In this document: positions 1-7,690 of the stretch, one piece after another
Numbering within the stretch: the stretch's first letter is position 1
How the letters are laid out: every line of letters begins with the position of its first letter
Assembly: GCA_036509215.1 (NCBI GenBank)
Contig: DATCGA010000099.1
Location: 1-25,732 of the forward strand
Length of the DNA: 25,732 bases
Origin: Trebonia sp036509215
GTDB lineage: Bacteria > Actinomycetota > Actinomycetes > Streptosporangiales > Streptosporangiaceae
Reading direction: 5' to 3'
Notes under the pieces: model-generated
Seen by the model: the letters and a program-made list of their open reading frames with translations, nothing else
Told to the model about the DNA's origin: nothing
Database searches by the model: none
Position numbers and translations under genes: made by a program

Positions 1-1833
1 TCAGTTGGGGGTGAAGTCCTGGTTGGTGCCGGGGGCGTTCTTGCACGGCCACTGGTCGAACTGCTGGCCGGTGTTGCCGCCGTCGCCGTACACGTCCAGG
101 CACAGGCCGCTGCCGGAGTTCTGGAACTGCCAGGAGCCGTCGGACTGCTGCACCGGTTTCCACAGGCTGCCGGACGCGCCGCTGACGGGCTCCTGGACCA
201 CGTCCGGGGTGCCCTGCACGGTGGAGTTGCCGGCCACGGCCACGTCATCGCCGGAATTCTGAGCCTGCAACTCGCCGTACCCGCCGGAAACCGGGACGAA
301 CTGGAACTGCTGGTTGGACTGGCCGTTACAGGTCCACTGATCGATCGCCGCGCCGCTCGTGGCCGTGTTCCCTGATACATCCACGCACAGGGCATCGCTG
401 GCCACGACCAGCCGGTGATACCCGGACGGGAACCCGCCGCCGGACGACGCGCTCGCCGGTGTCAGGTAGACCGCGAACGCGTCATGGGAGGCCTGGAAGG
501 TGACCGGCACCGTGATGGAGCCGCTGGCGACGCTGACGTTCTGGTCGTAGACCACCTGCGGGGAGCTGAGCGGGTACTGGTCCGGGATCCGCTCCACGGT
601 GACGTTGACGCTGCCGTTGTTCGCCAGCCAGGGCACCGAGCCAAGCCCGGTGTAGGTCACGGAAGCCGGGCCGGTGTACCCGTTCTCGTCGCCGAGGATG
701 GCCACGGACCGTTTGGCGGTGCTGTCCTCGGAGGCAGCGATGGCGGTGGTCCCGACCTCGCCGGAGGTGGATACCAGGGAACCGGTCATATCGGCGTAGT
801 CGCGCATCGCCCACCAGTTCCCGTTCGGCACCCAGGACCCGTTGACCTCGGTGAGGACGCCGGTCAGGTTCGGCGTCAGGCAGCACTGCCAGTTCCCCCG
901 TATCGCGTTGGTATAGCCGGACTGGGCGAACCGGGCCAGGTACCAGGCGGTCACCCCGGCGGTCTGCTGGTCGGCGGGCTGGTACTCGTTCGACGACAGC
1001 GGGATTCGCGGCAGTCCGGCGGCCGTCAGGTCGCTGTCGATCGCCTGCGCCACCGTCACCGGGTCGTCTCCGTCCCCCTCGTTGTGATTGCTGATCATGT
1101 CCGGCGCCGTCCCGGCGGACTTGACATGCGCCAGCCAGGTCGTCCACTCGCCGGGGTTCTGCTGCGGGGTGAACGCGAACGACGGCCCGACGATCGTCGC
1201 ACCGGGCGCCAGGCGGCGGATCTGCTGGTAGGCGGTGTCCCACATCTGGAAGTACTGGGTGGTGTTCACCCCTGGTCCCCAGAAGATGGACAGCTCCGGC
1301 TCGTTCCAGATCTCATAAGAGAACTTCAGCCCGGTCGCCTGCAGTTCGGGGATCACCGTGTCGAGGTAGGTGATCCAGTTCGAGCAGTTCCCGTTGGCGC
1401 ACGGATACACGGTGTTCGACGGCTGCCCGCCGTCCGCGCCGAAGATGTCGCTCAGCAGCACCTGGTACTGCGCATGGTACGGCGGCTGGGTAAGCCGCTT
1501 CGCCTGCGCGACGACCGTGTTCACATCGGCCTGGGTGCCGGACCCGTTGACATACCCGTCACCGATCCACCCCCCGGACACGTGCCCGCCGCCGCGGAAC
1601 GCGTTGATCCCCAGCGGCTCCAGGTACTGGTCGCTCGGCTGAGTTCCGTCCTGGCTCACTCCGTACAGGAACCCTTCCCCGATTCCCGTCGCGGGGCCTG
1701 TTACCGAGGCCAGGTTCACACTCAGCGACTCGGCCGCCGACGCGTTCTCGGCGTGAAACAGCGGTATTGCCAGTGCTAGCGCCATTCCGGCTACCGCTGC
1801 CAGAAGACGAACCCGTCGTGTTCTCGTGCTCAT
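1..1833 (-). CDS. Secreted glycoside hydrolase (clan GH-A-like) with C-terminal ricin-type lectin domain
   Basis: 610 residues. The N-terminus is a Sec-type signal peptide (Arg-rich start, hydrophobic core, AxA-like site near residue 33). The middle resembles a (beta/alpha)8 retaining glycosidase of clan GH-A: E178 in the motif EIWNEPEL is the likely acid/base and E283 in SSNEYQP the likely nucleophile. After a Ser/Gly-rich joint near residue 465, the last ~140 residues look like a ricin-type beta-trefoil (CBM13-like), with repeated LCVDV/LCLDV and DQW motifs that usually bind plant or microbial polysaccharide. The start is the ATG with GGAGGAGG five bases upstream (1839-1846 on the plus strand). 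The protein probably degrades an extracellular polysaccharide. GH39- or GH5-like families are possible, and the substrate cannot be read from the sequence. LacI-type palindromes lie about 230 bp upstream. The stop codon is at the very edge of the window. Confidence 0.82.
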   Translation of the reverse strand: MSTRTRRVRLLAAVAGMALALAIPLFHAENASAAESLSVNLASVTGPATGIGEGFLYGVSQDGTQPSDQYLEPLGINAFRGGGHVSGGWIGDGYVNGSGTQADVNTVVAQAKRLTQPPYHAQYQVLLSDIFGADGGQPSNTVYPCANGNCSNWITYLDTVIPELQATGLKFSYEIWNEPELSIFWGPGVNTTQYFQMWDTAYQQIRRLAPGATIVGPSFAFTPQQNPGEWTTWLAHVKSAGTAPDMISNHNEGDGDDPVTVAQAIDSDLTAAGLPRIPLSSNEYQPADQQTAGVTAWYLARFAQSGYTNAIRGNWQCCLTPNLTGVLTEVNGSWVPNGNWWAMRDYADMTGSLVSTSGEVGTTAIAASEDSTAKRSVAILGDENGYTGPASVTYTGLGSVPWLANNGSVNVTVERIPDQYPLSSPQVVYDQNVSVASGSITVPVTFQASHDAFAVYLTPASASSGGGFPSGYHRLVVASDALCVDVSGNTATSGAAIDQWTCNGQSNQQFQFVPVSGGYGELQAQNSGDDVAVAGNSTVQGTPDVVQEPVSGASGSLWKPVQQSDGSWQFQNSGSGLCLDVYGDGGNTGQQFDQWPCKNAPGTNQDFTPN

Positions 1834-2062
1834 AGGAGCCTCCTCCGGTATGGCGCCACTCGAGGTGCCGCTGCGCCGTGAGCGGGTAAAATGGACTTGC
1901 GTGGCTGCGATGCCTCATGCCGCTCACGGCACCGCGGTCCCGGTGACCGGTTGCCGCTGTGCCGACGACGGATGACAAGAACGCCAACGGCCGCACGTCC
2001 GCGGGACCGATGCCTGGCAGCCTGACACCATCGCGTTCCCTCCCCTCTGCGCCGCAGAATGT

Positions 2063-2093
2063 AATCGAACCGATTCGCGCAACCGGTTCGATT
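2063..2093. promoter_or_regulatory. Double LacI-type operator upstream of the glycosidase
   Basis: Perfect 10-bp inverted arms AATCGAACCG (2063-2072) and CGGTTCGATT (2084-2093). Inside are two overlapping half-size palindromes, CGAACCGATTCG (2066-2077) and one centred on AACCGGTT (2081-2088), each with the central CG step typical of LacI-family operators. The position next to a possible -10 of the glycosidase suggests repression when the inducing sugar is absent. The link to LacI is inferred from motif form and from the decayed LacI gene nearby. Confidence 0.6.
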
Positions 2094-2334
2094 GGGATAT
2101 TACGAGCGGATGCGAGGGAGATCAACGGCCCGTTACGAACCCATGACATCGATGCTTCGCCTCCTAATCCGGGCCAGCTACCTGATCACTACAGATGGCC
2201 TGGTGACAGCTCTTTGGATCGCCGGGTTCTCGCTGAGAACTGCGGCTGGAACCCGCCTGAAATTTTCAAGGCGCCGGCAGCATGGAGGCGATCTGTAGCC
2301 GCGTTGCCCGGGGAAACGGGAATGACTGCATCTT

Positions 2335-2348
2335 TCGAATCGGTTCGA
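2335..2348. promoter_or_regulatory. Third LacI-type operator copy
   Basis: TCGAATCGGTTCGA. Its inner 12-mer is the exact reverse complement of the 12-mer at 2066-2077, about 270 bp away. It lies just before the LacI fossil, where an autoregulatory operator or a looping site would be expected. Confidence 0.5.
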
Positions 2349-2429
2349 CTCGCTGGATGCTGAGCGGCGAACTTGCTCGCCGGACGACGCGCCTGGCGGT
2401 TGACACGGAGCAGCGGTGAGAGCCCGCTT

Positions 2430-2580
2430 CTGGCCAGGTTCGCTCAATGAGACCCCCTCCCCGGCCTGCAGCGCGCTCTCCACCGCGCGGGCCTGGCCGT
2501 GCCCGCGGACTTCTCCCTGATCGGCGTCGCCGCCCAGCATCCCCGCCCATCTCCCTGCGAGATAGCGTCACACGAGCACC
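2430..2580 (+). pseudogene. Decayed fragment of a LacI-family transcriptional repressor
   Basis: From 2463 the plus strand reads GLQRALHRAGLAVPADFSLI, followed by GV. This closely fits the C-terminal core of LacI-family repressors (pattern GxLRALxxAGLxVPxDxSVxG). A stop (TGA at 2448) lies just upstream in that frame. An adjacent frame reads LNETPSP, resembling the preceding segment (usually ANETAA). That implies a frameshift near 2455. After about 2530 the match fades. No helix-turn-helix part was found upstream. It is best read as the remnant of the regulator that once served the operators at 2063-2093 and 2335-2348. Confidence 0.5.
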
Positions 2581-2741
2581 GGGCGAGCACCCGCGAGCGG
2601 CATGAGCAACTGCGTTCAGAATCCGATACCCCTGGTCGAGCACGTCCTAGGAAAGAGCAGGTCCACTCCGGAGGAGAAATCAGCTGGACTAGGCGAGCAA
2701 AGTTCGTTGTAGATCGTCGGTTTTAGGCTTTAATCGGGGGG

Positions 2742-3190
2742 AGCTTGGTGGACGCGGGCGATGGGTCGGCCCCCGTCGCTCGTCAGGGCGGCGGGCCGAT
2801 GAACATCGCGATCGGGCTGGCGCGGCTGGCGAACCGGACGGCGTTCTTCGGGCGGATGTCTCGCGACCCGCTCGGGACCGTGCTCTTCCGGCACCTGGAG
2901 CGGTCGGGGTCGACACCGGCTACGTCGTCCGGGGGTCCGAGCCAAGCACCATCGCGCCGGTCGAGCTGGCCAGCGGGCAGGCCCGGTATGAGTTCTCATC
3001 GGGAACGGCGGACTTCCAGAGGACGGCCGGGGAGATCGCGGCGCTGCCCGCGGTGGCGCTCGTTGTCCACTTCGGATCGCTGACCTCGTGGCAGCCGCCG
3101 GGCGACGAGGTGGTCAACCAGCGGATGGCTGAGCTGCGGGCGGCTCGGTGCTGATCAGGAGTGACCCGAACGCGCGGCCCACGCTGCAGC
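2742..3190 (+). pseudogene. Frameshifted, truncated PfkB-family sugar kinase (fructokinase-like)
   Basis: The first part (from 2745) reads VARQGGGPMNIAIGLARLAN followed by FGRMSRDPLG, the N-terminal substrate-binding segment of PfkB/fructokinase proteins. Near 2910 the frame breaks. One extra base restores VDTGYVVRGSEPSTIAPVEL and onward through RYEF to a stop at 3152. Near 3140 the frame breaks again and returns as SVLIRSDPNARPTLQ, the conserved PfkB segment usually written as SYDPNxRP. The catalytic C-terminal half (GAGD motif) is missing. The first strand of the domain is also absent. At least two frameshifts plus truncation make it non-functional. Confidence 0.72.
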
Positions 3191-3477
3191 TGCGCGAGGC
3201 CGCCGGCGACCGCTTTGACGACGTCGAGCTGAACTTGTTCGTCGCCGCAGTGGGCGAGAGCGTGGACACACTCGACCTCACGATTATTCGCCAGGCCAGC
3301 GGTCTCGATGACCGCCAGCTCAGCCAGCTGCCCGGCGTGCTGGTTGGCTCGCCGGGTGAGATCGCTGACCGTCTGCGGCGGTATCGCGAAGAGTACGGCA
3401 CCAGCTACATCAGCGTCCTGGAACCGCACATGGCCGCGTTCGCCGAGGTCATCAAGCACCTGCGGCCCCGGTCCTGA
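3148..3477 (+). pseudogene. Remnant of luciferase-like (LLM) F420-dependent oxidoreductase fused to the PfkB fragment
   Basis: An open frame of 109 codons whose first ~14 residues are the PfkB segment described above. From about 3190 (LREAAGDRFDDVELNL) it fits the C-terminal third of LLM-class F420-dependent oxidoreductases, including the late PGVLVGSPGEIADRLRRYRE segment that precedes the last strand and helix. The N-terminal two thirds of the barrel are missing. The join is at about 3184-3195. The frame is intact to its TGA, so a short peptide could be made, but neither half has its active site. Gene callers may annotate this as a small LLM-class protein. Confidence 0.65.
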
Positions 3478-3551
3478 GGGTTAGGAGGCTCGCTGCGGCA
3501 TCGGTTCACCGGCCGAGGCCTGAGCGAGTAGAGGCCGGGCGGGGCGTCTGA

Positions 3552-4586
3552 TCAGGGCAGCCACGGGGGCAGGGCGAAGGTTGCGAATGTCTCGGCCGCG
3601 TCGGAGCCGTCGACGAGGAATGCGGTTACCGCGGCGATCTTGCCGCCCTCGAGCGACAGGACGTCGATGACTGCGGCACGGTAGCGGCCGGAGCCGGTGT
3701 CGAACAGATAGCACCCCACCGCCAGCTGGCCGTTCGCCTGGGCGCTCTGGTGCCGCCAGCGTTCCACCAGGGGGCCGCGGACCAGCCACTCGCGGAGCGA
3801 CTCGTGCCCCTGGAACCAGGTCGGCGTTGGCGGCATTGACCAGGTGGCGTCGTCGCTGAGCATGCCGAGCAGCGCATCGACGTCGCCCGTCTCAAGCGCG
3901 GTCGCGTACCGGTGGGCGAGATCCGCGACGGCCCGGTCGCCGAGCGCGCGCAGGGTCTGCTGCTGGCTGCGGGCCGGCAACGCGGCGCGCGCCGTCGATC
4001 GGGCCCGCTGCAGCGCGCTGGTCACCGACGCGACCGAGGTCTCCAGCTGCCGGGACGCCTCCGCCGCGGAGAAGCCGAGCACGTCGCGGAGGATGAGCAC
4101 GGCGCGCTGCAACGGCGGCAGCTCCTGGAGCAGGATCATGAACGCGATCTCGACGCTCTCCCGCTGCTCGTACCTGGACTCGGGCGATGCCGGGCTGCCG
4201 GTGAGCCAGCGGTCTGGGTACGGCTCAAGCCAGATCGGGTCGTTGACGACCTCGTCCATCGGCGCGCCAACGGCGGCGGCCGGCCCGAAATCGGCCGGCA
4301 GCTCGCGACGGGAGCGGTGCCTGGTGATGTCGAGCGTGGTGTTCGTGGCGATGGAGTAAAGCCAGGAGCGGATGCTGCTGCGGCCCTCGAACTTATCCAG
4401 CCCGCGCCAGGCCCGCAGCAGCGCGTTCTGCACCGCGTCCTCGGCGTCCTGGACCGAGCCGAGCATCCGGTAGCAGTAGGAGCGCAGCTCGCCCTGGTAC
4501 GTCCCGGTCAGTTCCGCGAACGCGTGCTCATCGCCCAGCCGGGCGTTCTCGAGCAGGGTCGCCTCGTCGAAGGCACTCATCACCAT
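3552..4586 (-). CDS. ECF sigma factor, SigG/SigX5-like, with SnoaL-like C-terminal domain
   Basis: An RNA polymerase sigma-70 factor of the extracytoplasmic-function type. Sigma region 2 is at roughly residues 15-90 (RSYCYRMLGSVQDAEDAVQN, then WLYSIATNTTLD). Region 4 is near residues 130-190 (LPPLQRAVLILRDVLGFSAA). The last ~130 residues form a SnoaL-like domain (ALETGDVDALLGMLSDDATW). This order fits the SigG-like group (TIGR02960), in which the tail is thought to modulate activity in place of a classical anti-sigma factor. ECF41 hallmark motifs were not seen. The frame stays open to 4619. I prefer the ATG at 4584-4586 because GGAG lies 10 bases upstream and the homologous part starts shortly after it. 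No anti-sigma gene is adjacent. Confidence 0.88.
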   Translation of the reverse strand: MVMSAFDEATLLENARLGDEHAFAELTGTYQGELRSYCYRMLGSVQDAEDAVQNALLRAWRGLDKFEGRSSIRSWLYSIATNTTLDITRHRSRRELPADFGPAAAVGAPMDEVVNDPIWLEPYPDRWLTGSPASPESRYEQRESVEIAFMILLQELPPLQRAVLILRDVLGFSAAEASRQLETSVASVTSALQRARSTARAALPARSQQQTLRALGDRAVADLAHRYATALETGDVDALLGMLSDDATWSMPPTPTWFQGHESLREWLVRGPLVERWRHQSAQANGQLAVGCYLFDTGSGRYRAAVIDVLSLEGGKIAAVTAFLVDGSDAAETFATFALPPWLP

Positions 4587-4744
4587 GCCGGTAGGACTCC
4601 GCCGGCGCCGCGAACTCATCGCCCGCGATCCGGTGAATTGCCGGCCGGACGCGCTATCGCCTTATTCAGCCGATCGCCCCGCCATCGGACGATGACGTCG
4701 GAAAACCGCCAGCCGGGCCGGCCACCCGGTGGTGCACTGAAACC

Positions 4745-5848
4745 ATGACCACCGAACGCCCGCAGGCGCCCGACGGCGACCGCCTCGCGGGCCTGGACCG
4801 CCCGCTGCGGAACCGGGTGACGCCCGCGGGCGAACTGATCGCGACCGAGCACCGCGGCACCATGTACGGCAACCGGGGCGTGCTCCACAACGAGGACCTG
4901 GCCCTGGTCCGGCGCCACCAGGTCCGCCGCTGGCTGGTCTGCGTGCTGGAGTTCCGCGGCCGCCGCCGGCCCATCCTGCGGCCCCGCCGCTACACCGAGC
5001 TGTTCTTCCACGACGAGGCCGTCGCCCTCGCCGCCGGGCACCGGCCCTGCGGCGAATGCCGCCACGCCGGGTACCAGTCGTTCCTGACCGCCTGGACGAC
5101 CGCCCGCGCGCTCCCCGCCAAACCCGCGGCGGACGACATCGACCTGGTGCTGCACGCGCAGCGCGGCCTGGTCGACGGGGCCCGCGTCACCTACCCCGCG
5201 CTGCTCAGCGAGCTGCCGGACGGGGTCTTCATCGTCCACGACGGCGAGTACTGGCTGGCCAACGACGACGCCCTGCACCGCTGGACGGCGGCCGGGTACG
5301 CCGATCGGATCGACCAGTTCGACGGGCCGGCCGCGGTGCTGACGCCCCGCGCCACCGTGGAGGCGATGCGGGCGGGCTACCGCCCGCTCATCGAACTTGC
5401 CCGCCCTACCGTAACCGCGCCGTTAAGGCACGTTGATGACCGCGACCCCTCGGTAATCGTCCGCCACGTACACCGTGTGACCGCCGGGGGCGATCAGGAA
5501 GTCCGAGTCACCCTCGCCGGCGATGAAGCCCGTCGTCCGGATCGTCTTTTCCATCTGGCCGGTCAGGGCATTGGCGGCAACCAGGCTGTTATCGGTGCTG
5601 AGAACGAAGAGGCGACGCCCGTCCGGGGCGACCTCGATCTGGTCGCAGCCGGAGTCGAGGCGGGATGTCCCGAGAGCCGCGCCATTCGTGATGCCGATGC
5701 CAACCAGATCGCACCTTCCGCCGCACGCGCCGCCATCAGAGCACCGGTAGTCGGAGGAAAGCCCGAACAGCCGGCCGCCCCCTGGGCTGACGGCGAGCCC
5801 GATCACCGGATGAGGGAACCGGACGGGCTTACCCGCCGTCCCCCCTGA
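4745..5848 (+). CDS. Conserved hypothetical protein with CxxC motif and abnormal C-terminal extension
   Basis: Residues 1 to about 225 look like a conserved bacterial protein of unknown function: an early NRVTPxGELIAT segment, then YTELFFHDEAVALAAGHRPC followed by GECR, with a CxxC pair that could bind a metal, and a final TPRATVEAMRAGYRPL. From memory, relatives end within a few residues of that last motif, at about 200-230 residues. Here the frame has no stop until 5846-5848. The last ~140 codons run antisense through the 3' part of the beta-propeller gene and are probably not a selected sequence. A TAA in the next frame at 5411-5413 would end the protein at the expected place, so a one-base frameshift or sequencing error near 5400 is likely. 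It is divergent from the sigma factor gene (158 bp between starts). Function unknown. Confidence 0.7.
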   Translation: MTTERPQAPDGDRLAGLDRPLRNRVTPAGELIATEHRGTMYGNRGVLHNEDLALVRRHQVRRWLVCVLEFRGRRRPILRPRRYTELFFHDEAVALAAGHRPCGECRHAGYQSFLTAWTTARALPAKPAADDIDLVLHAQRGLVDGARVTYPALLSELPDGVFIVHDGEYWLANDDALHRWTAAGYADRIDQFDGPAAVLTPRATVEAMRAGYRPLIELARPTVTAPLRHVDDRDPSVIVRHVHRVTAGGDQEVRVTLAGDEARRPDRLFHLAGQGIGGNQAVIGAENEEATPVRGDLDLVAAGVEAGCPESRAIRDADANQIAPSAARAAIRAPVVGGKPEQPAAPWADGEPDHRMREPDGLTRRPP

Positions 5849-6523
5849 ACTCGTGTCAACCGAGATAACCTCTCCTGGGCCCTTGCCGTCGGCGTTTCCC
5901 GTGCCGATGTAGAGCATCCGGCCATCCGGGGAGATAGCCATCGCCTGCGCGTCAGCCGGGACCTGGACCGCTTTCCCCTCCCGCCCGGAGTCGGCGTCCA
6001 CGGGTATCACCGCCGTCGAGACCCTCGATGTTCCCGCAAGCACGTACAGCAGCGACCCGGTGGGCGCCGCCACCACGTCCGCCGCGCCGAACCGGAACGC
6101 GGCCCGCTCTTCGGACTGGCCGGCCGCTAGGCCGATCCGCACGACGCGGTCACTGTTGTCGCCCGTCTGGACCAGCGCGTAAAGCGCCCGGCCGCCCGGC
6201 ATCATCGCGAGCTTCACGACGGGTCCCCCGGTGTCGATCCGCCTGCCCGCCCGGCCGGTCGCGACATCCACGACCGTGATGCCGCCGCTGTCACCGTCCC
6301 AGTTAGCCGCGTAGAGCGTCTTCCCGTCCGGCGACACTGCCAGCGCGTCGGCGCCCTGGGTCCCGACGCCGATGGACCGCGGCCCCGCCCACCACCCGAC
6401 TGCGTAGCGTGCGGCGGCCAGCCCTGACCCGAGCGCCGCCAAGGTCACGATCACGGCCGACGCGCGAACCAGCCGCGACCTTCGCCGGGCCGGCCTCGGC
6501 CGCTCCGGCCTGCACTGCGTCAC
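5423..6523 (-). CDS. Membrane-anchored beta-propeller (YVTN/lactonase-like repeat) protein
   Basis: 366 residues. An Arg-rich N-terminus is followed by one hydrophobic segment (about residues 20-40), so it is an anchored or exported protein with the bulk outside the cell. The rest shows repeated propeller strands: ADALAVSPDGKTLYAAN, AMAISPDGRMLYIGTGNA, LAVSPGGGRLFGLSS and IEVAPDGRRLFVLSTD, with a last blade near FLIAPGGHTVYVADDYRG. A Cys cluster (CSDGGACGGRC) and a further Cys near GCDQ may form disulfides. The frame opens at 6565, but the GTG at 6521-6523 is the likely start because GGGAGGAG lies five bases upstream. Its 3' end overlaps the convergent hypothetical gene by 426 bp. The propeller's ligand or enzymatic role is unknown. 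Confidence 0.8.
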   Translation of the reverse strand: MTQCRPERPRPARRRSRLVRASAVIVTLAALGSGLAAARYAVGWWAGPRSIGVGTQGADALAVSPDGKTLYAANWDGDSGGITVVDVATGRAGRRIDTGGPVVKLAMMPGGRALYALVQTGDNSDRVVRIGLAAGQSEERAAFRFGAADVVAAPTGSLLYVLAGTSRVSTAVIPVDADSGREGKAVQVPADAQAMAISPDGRMLYIGTGNADGKGPGEVISVDTSSGGTAGKPVRFPHPVIGLAVSPGGGRLFGLSSDYRCSDGGACGGRCDLVGIGITNGAALGTSRLDSGCDQIEVAPDGRRLFVLSTDNSLVAANALTGQMEKTIRTTGFIAGEGDSDFLIAPGGHTVYVADDYRGVAVINVP

Positions 6524-6692
6524 CGGGCTCCTCCCTCGGGTACTACTACGGCGGCTTGCAATCATCGCCGATGGTCGCCGAGGAACGAACCAAGAAGGGC
6601 CCTGCCCCTACGGCAGCAGCCGTTCCTGCGGTCGCCACCGGACTTTCCGGGCCGGTCCAGTGCCGACTTGGGCTGTGTGTTCTACTACTTTG

Positions 6693-6911
6693 ATGGATGA
6701 CGGCAACCTGACGAACGACCTTCCGGTCTGGTGGCCTTACCCGGCGTCGTGCGCGCACGGGCACCCGTGGGGTCCGGGCAAGATCGTCGTCGCCTTCAGG
6801 CCCTGCACCTGCGCTGGCGGCGAACCCGGCGCGGGTCACACGATCGTCGCCTGCCGGGCCGACGGGTGCGAGTCGGCCTGGTATCGGCCGGCGCACGATC
6901 CGCACCGTTGA
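6693..6911 (+). CDS. Small Cys-rich conserved hypothetical protein
   Basis: 72 residues from the ATG at 6693 (the frame also has an ATG at 6660). Features: a WWPYP segment, then CAHGHPWGPGK, CTC and CRADGCESAWY near the end. The CxxGH, CxC and CxxxxC pattern suggests a zinc-binding knuckle. I recall similar short proteins in actinobacteria, with the same WPYP...NGHPWGPG...C...W layout, but no function. No good ribosome binding site precedes either start, so translation may be leaderless. An alternative is that the frame is chance, but the Cys/His spacing argues against it. Confidence 0.6.
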   Translation: MDDGNLTNDLPVWWPYPASCAHGHPWGPGKIVVAFRPCTCAGGEPGAGHTIVACRADGCESAWYRPAHDPHR

Positions 6912-6990
6912 GCAAACGCATGGCCGCCCCGGTGAAGAAGCTCTCGGGACGAGCAGGGACGAGGGCCATGATCTTGCGGCATCACACGAG

Positions 6991-7065
6991 TCGGGCTGGC
7001 CGGATTCGAACCGGCGACCTCCGCGACCCAAACGCGGCGCGCTAGCCAAGCTGCGCTACAGCCCG
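6991..7065 (-). tRNA. tRNA-Pro (anticodon TGG)
   Basis: The minus strand folds as a full cloverleaf of 75 bases: acceptor CGGGCTG/CAGCCCG with discriminator A, D arm GCGC/GCGC, anticodon stem CCGCG/CGCGG around loop TTTGGGT (anticodon TGG), and T arm GCCGG/CCGGC around TTCGAAT. CCA is not encoded. Confidence 0.95.
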
Positions 7066-7161
7066 TGCCATCGCATTCTAGCGTGCCGGGATGCCGCGTC
7101 GCGTCATCGACGGCCGACTGCGCAAATCCAGTCAACCTCACCAAGGTCTTGTAGTGCCCGG

Positions 7162-7629
7162 TCAGGAATCTGAGCGGTCGTAGCGGGAAACCATGATCAA
7201 GGCCGCGACGAAGACGGCGATCATGGCGATGAGCAAGGCCAGCTCGGTCGTTGAGGCGGTGGCCTCGCTGGACAGGACGAAAAGGACCCGCCTGATCACG
7301 GCGACCAGGCCGACGGCGAGCAGCGGCTGGGTGACCAGGTGGTGGGCGCGCAGGGATAGCACCACGGTGTGCATGATCTCGACCAGGATCAGCACCAGCA
7401 GCATCCGGTTGAGCAGGTTGACCACGGCCGTCTCCACCCCCGGGGCGCCGGTCACGTCCCTGAGAAAATCAACGACGCCGAGCACGAGCACCACTGCGGC
7501 GAGGAGCACCAGCAGCACCCCGACGATCACCGACAAGAGATCCTGGGCGCGCTCGAGCACCCAGATGACGCCGGCCACTCCACGCGGATGCCGCTCATCG
7601 CCGTCAGACATACGGCCCATTATGGGCAT
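7162..7629 (-). CDS. PsiE-like (phosphate-starvation-inducible E family) membrane protein
   Basis: Up to 155 residues with four predicted membrane helices: around LLSVIVGVLLVLLAAVVLVL, then LLNRMLLVLILVEIMHTVVL, LLAVGLVAVIRRVLFVL, and a last LALLIAMIAVFVAALIM before a short charged tail (SRYDRSDS). The ELxHTVxxSLxxHxL-like stretch with the following VxRRxLF segment fits the PsiE family (PF06146), whose molecular function is unknown. In-frame starts are at M1, M4 and M7, with no clear ribosome binding site to decide. It lies 61 bp after glpD on the same strand and could be reached by read-through, but a link to glycerol use is not evident. Confidence 0.75.
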   Translation of the reverse strand: MPIMGRMSDGDERHPRGVAGVIWVLERAQDLLSVIVGVLLVLLAAVVLVLGVVDFLRDVTGAPGVETAVVNLLNRMLLVLILVEIMHTVVLSLRAHHLVTQPLLAVGLVAVIRRVLFVLSSEATASTTELALLIAMIAVFVAALIMVSRYDRSDS

Positions 7630-7690
7630 AACGCAGCCCGGCCTGTGCTTTTAATCCGGGCCGGTTATCCGGGCCGGCTGCTGTGGTGCG

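Larger units (their letters stand above)
1834..2430. other. Long non-coding upstream region of the glycosidase gene
   Basis: About 600 bp in which I see no convincing gene on either strand. It is less GC-rich than its neighbours and carries three LacI-type palindromes. A possible minus-strand -10 (TACATT, plus-strand 2059-2064) lies beside the first two, which would put the glycosidase transcription start near 2050 with a leader of roughly 200 bases. No good -35 was found. Confidence 0.5.

Noticed and set aside
6991..7065. tRNA-Pro as an integration site of a mobile element
   Set aside because: No integrase, no direct repeat of the tRNA 3' end and no phage or plasmid genes in the flanks.
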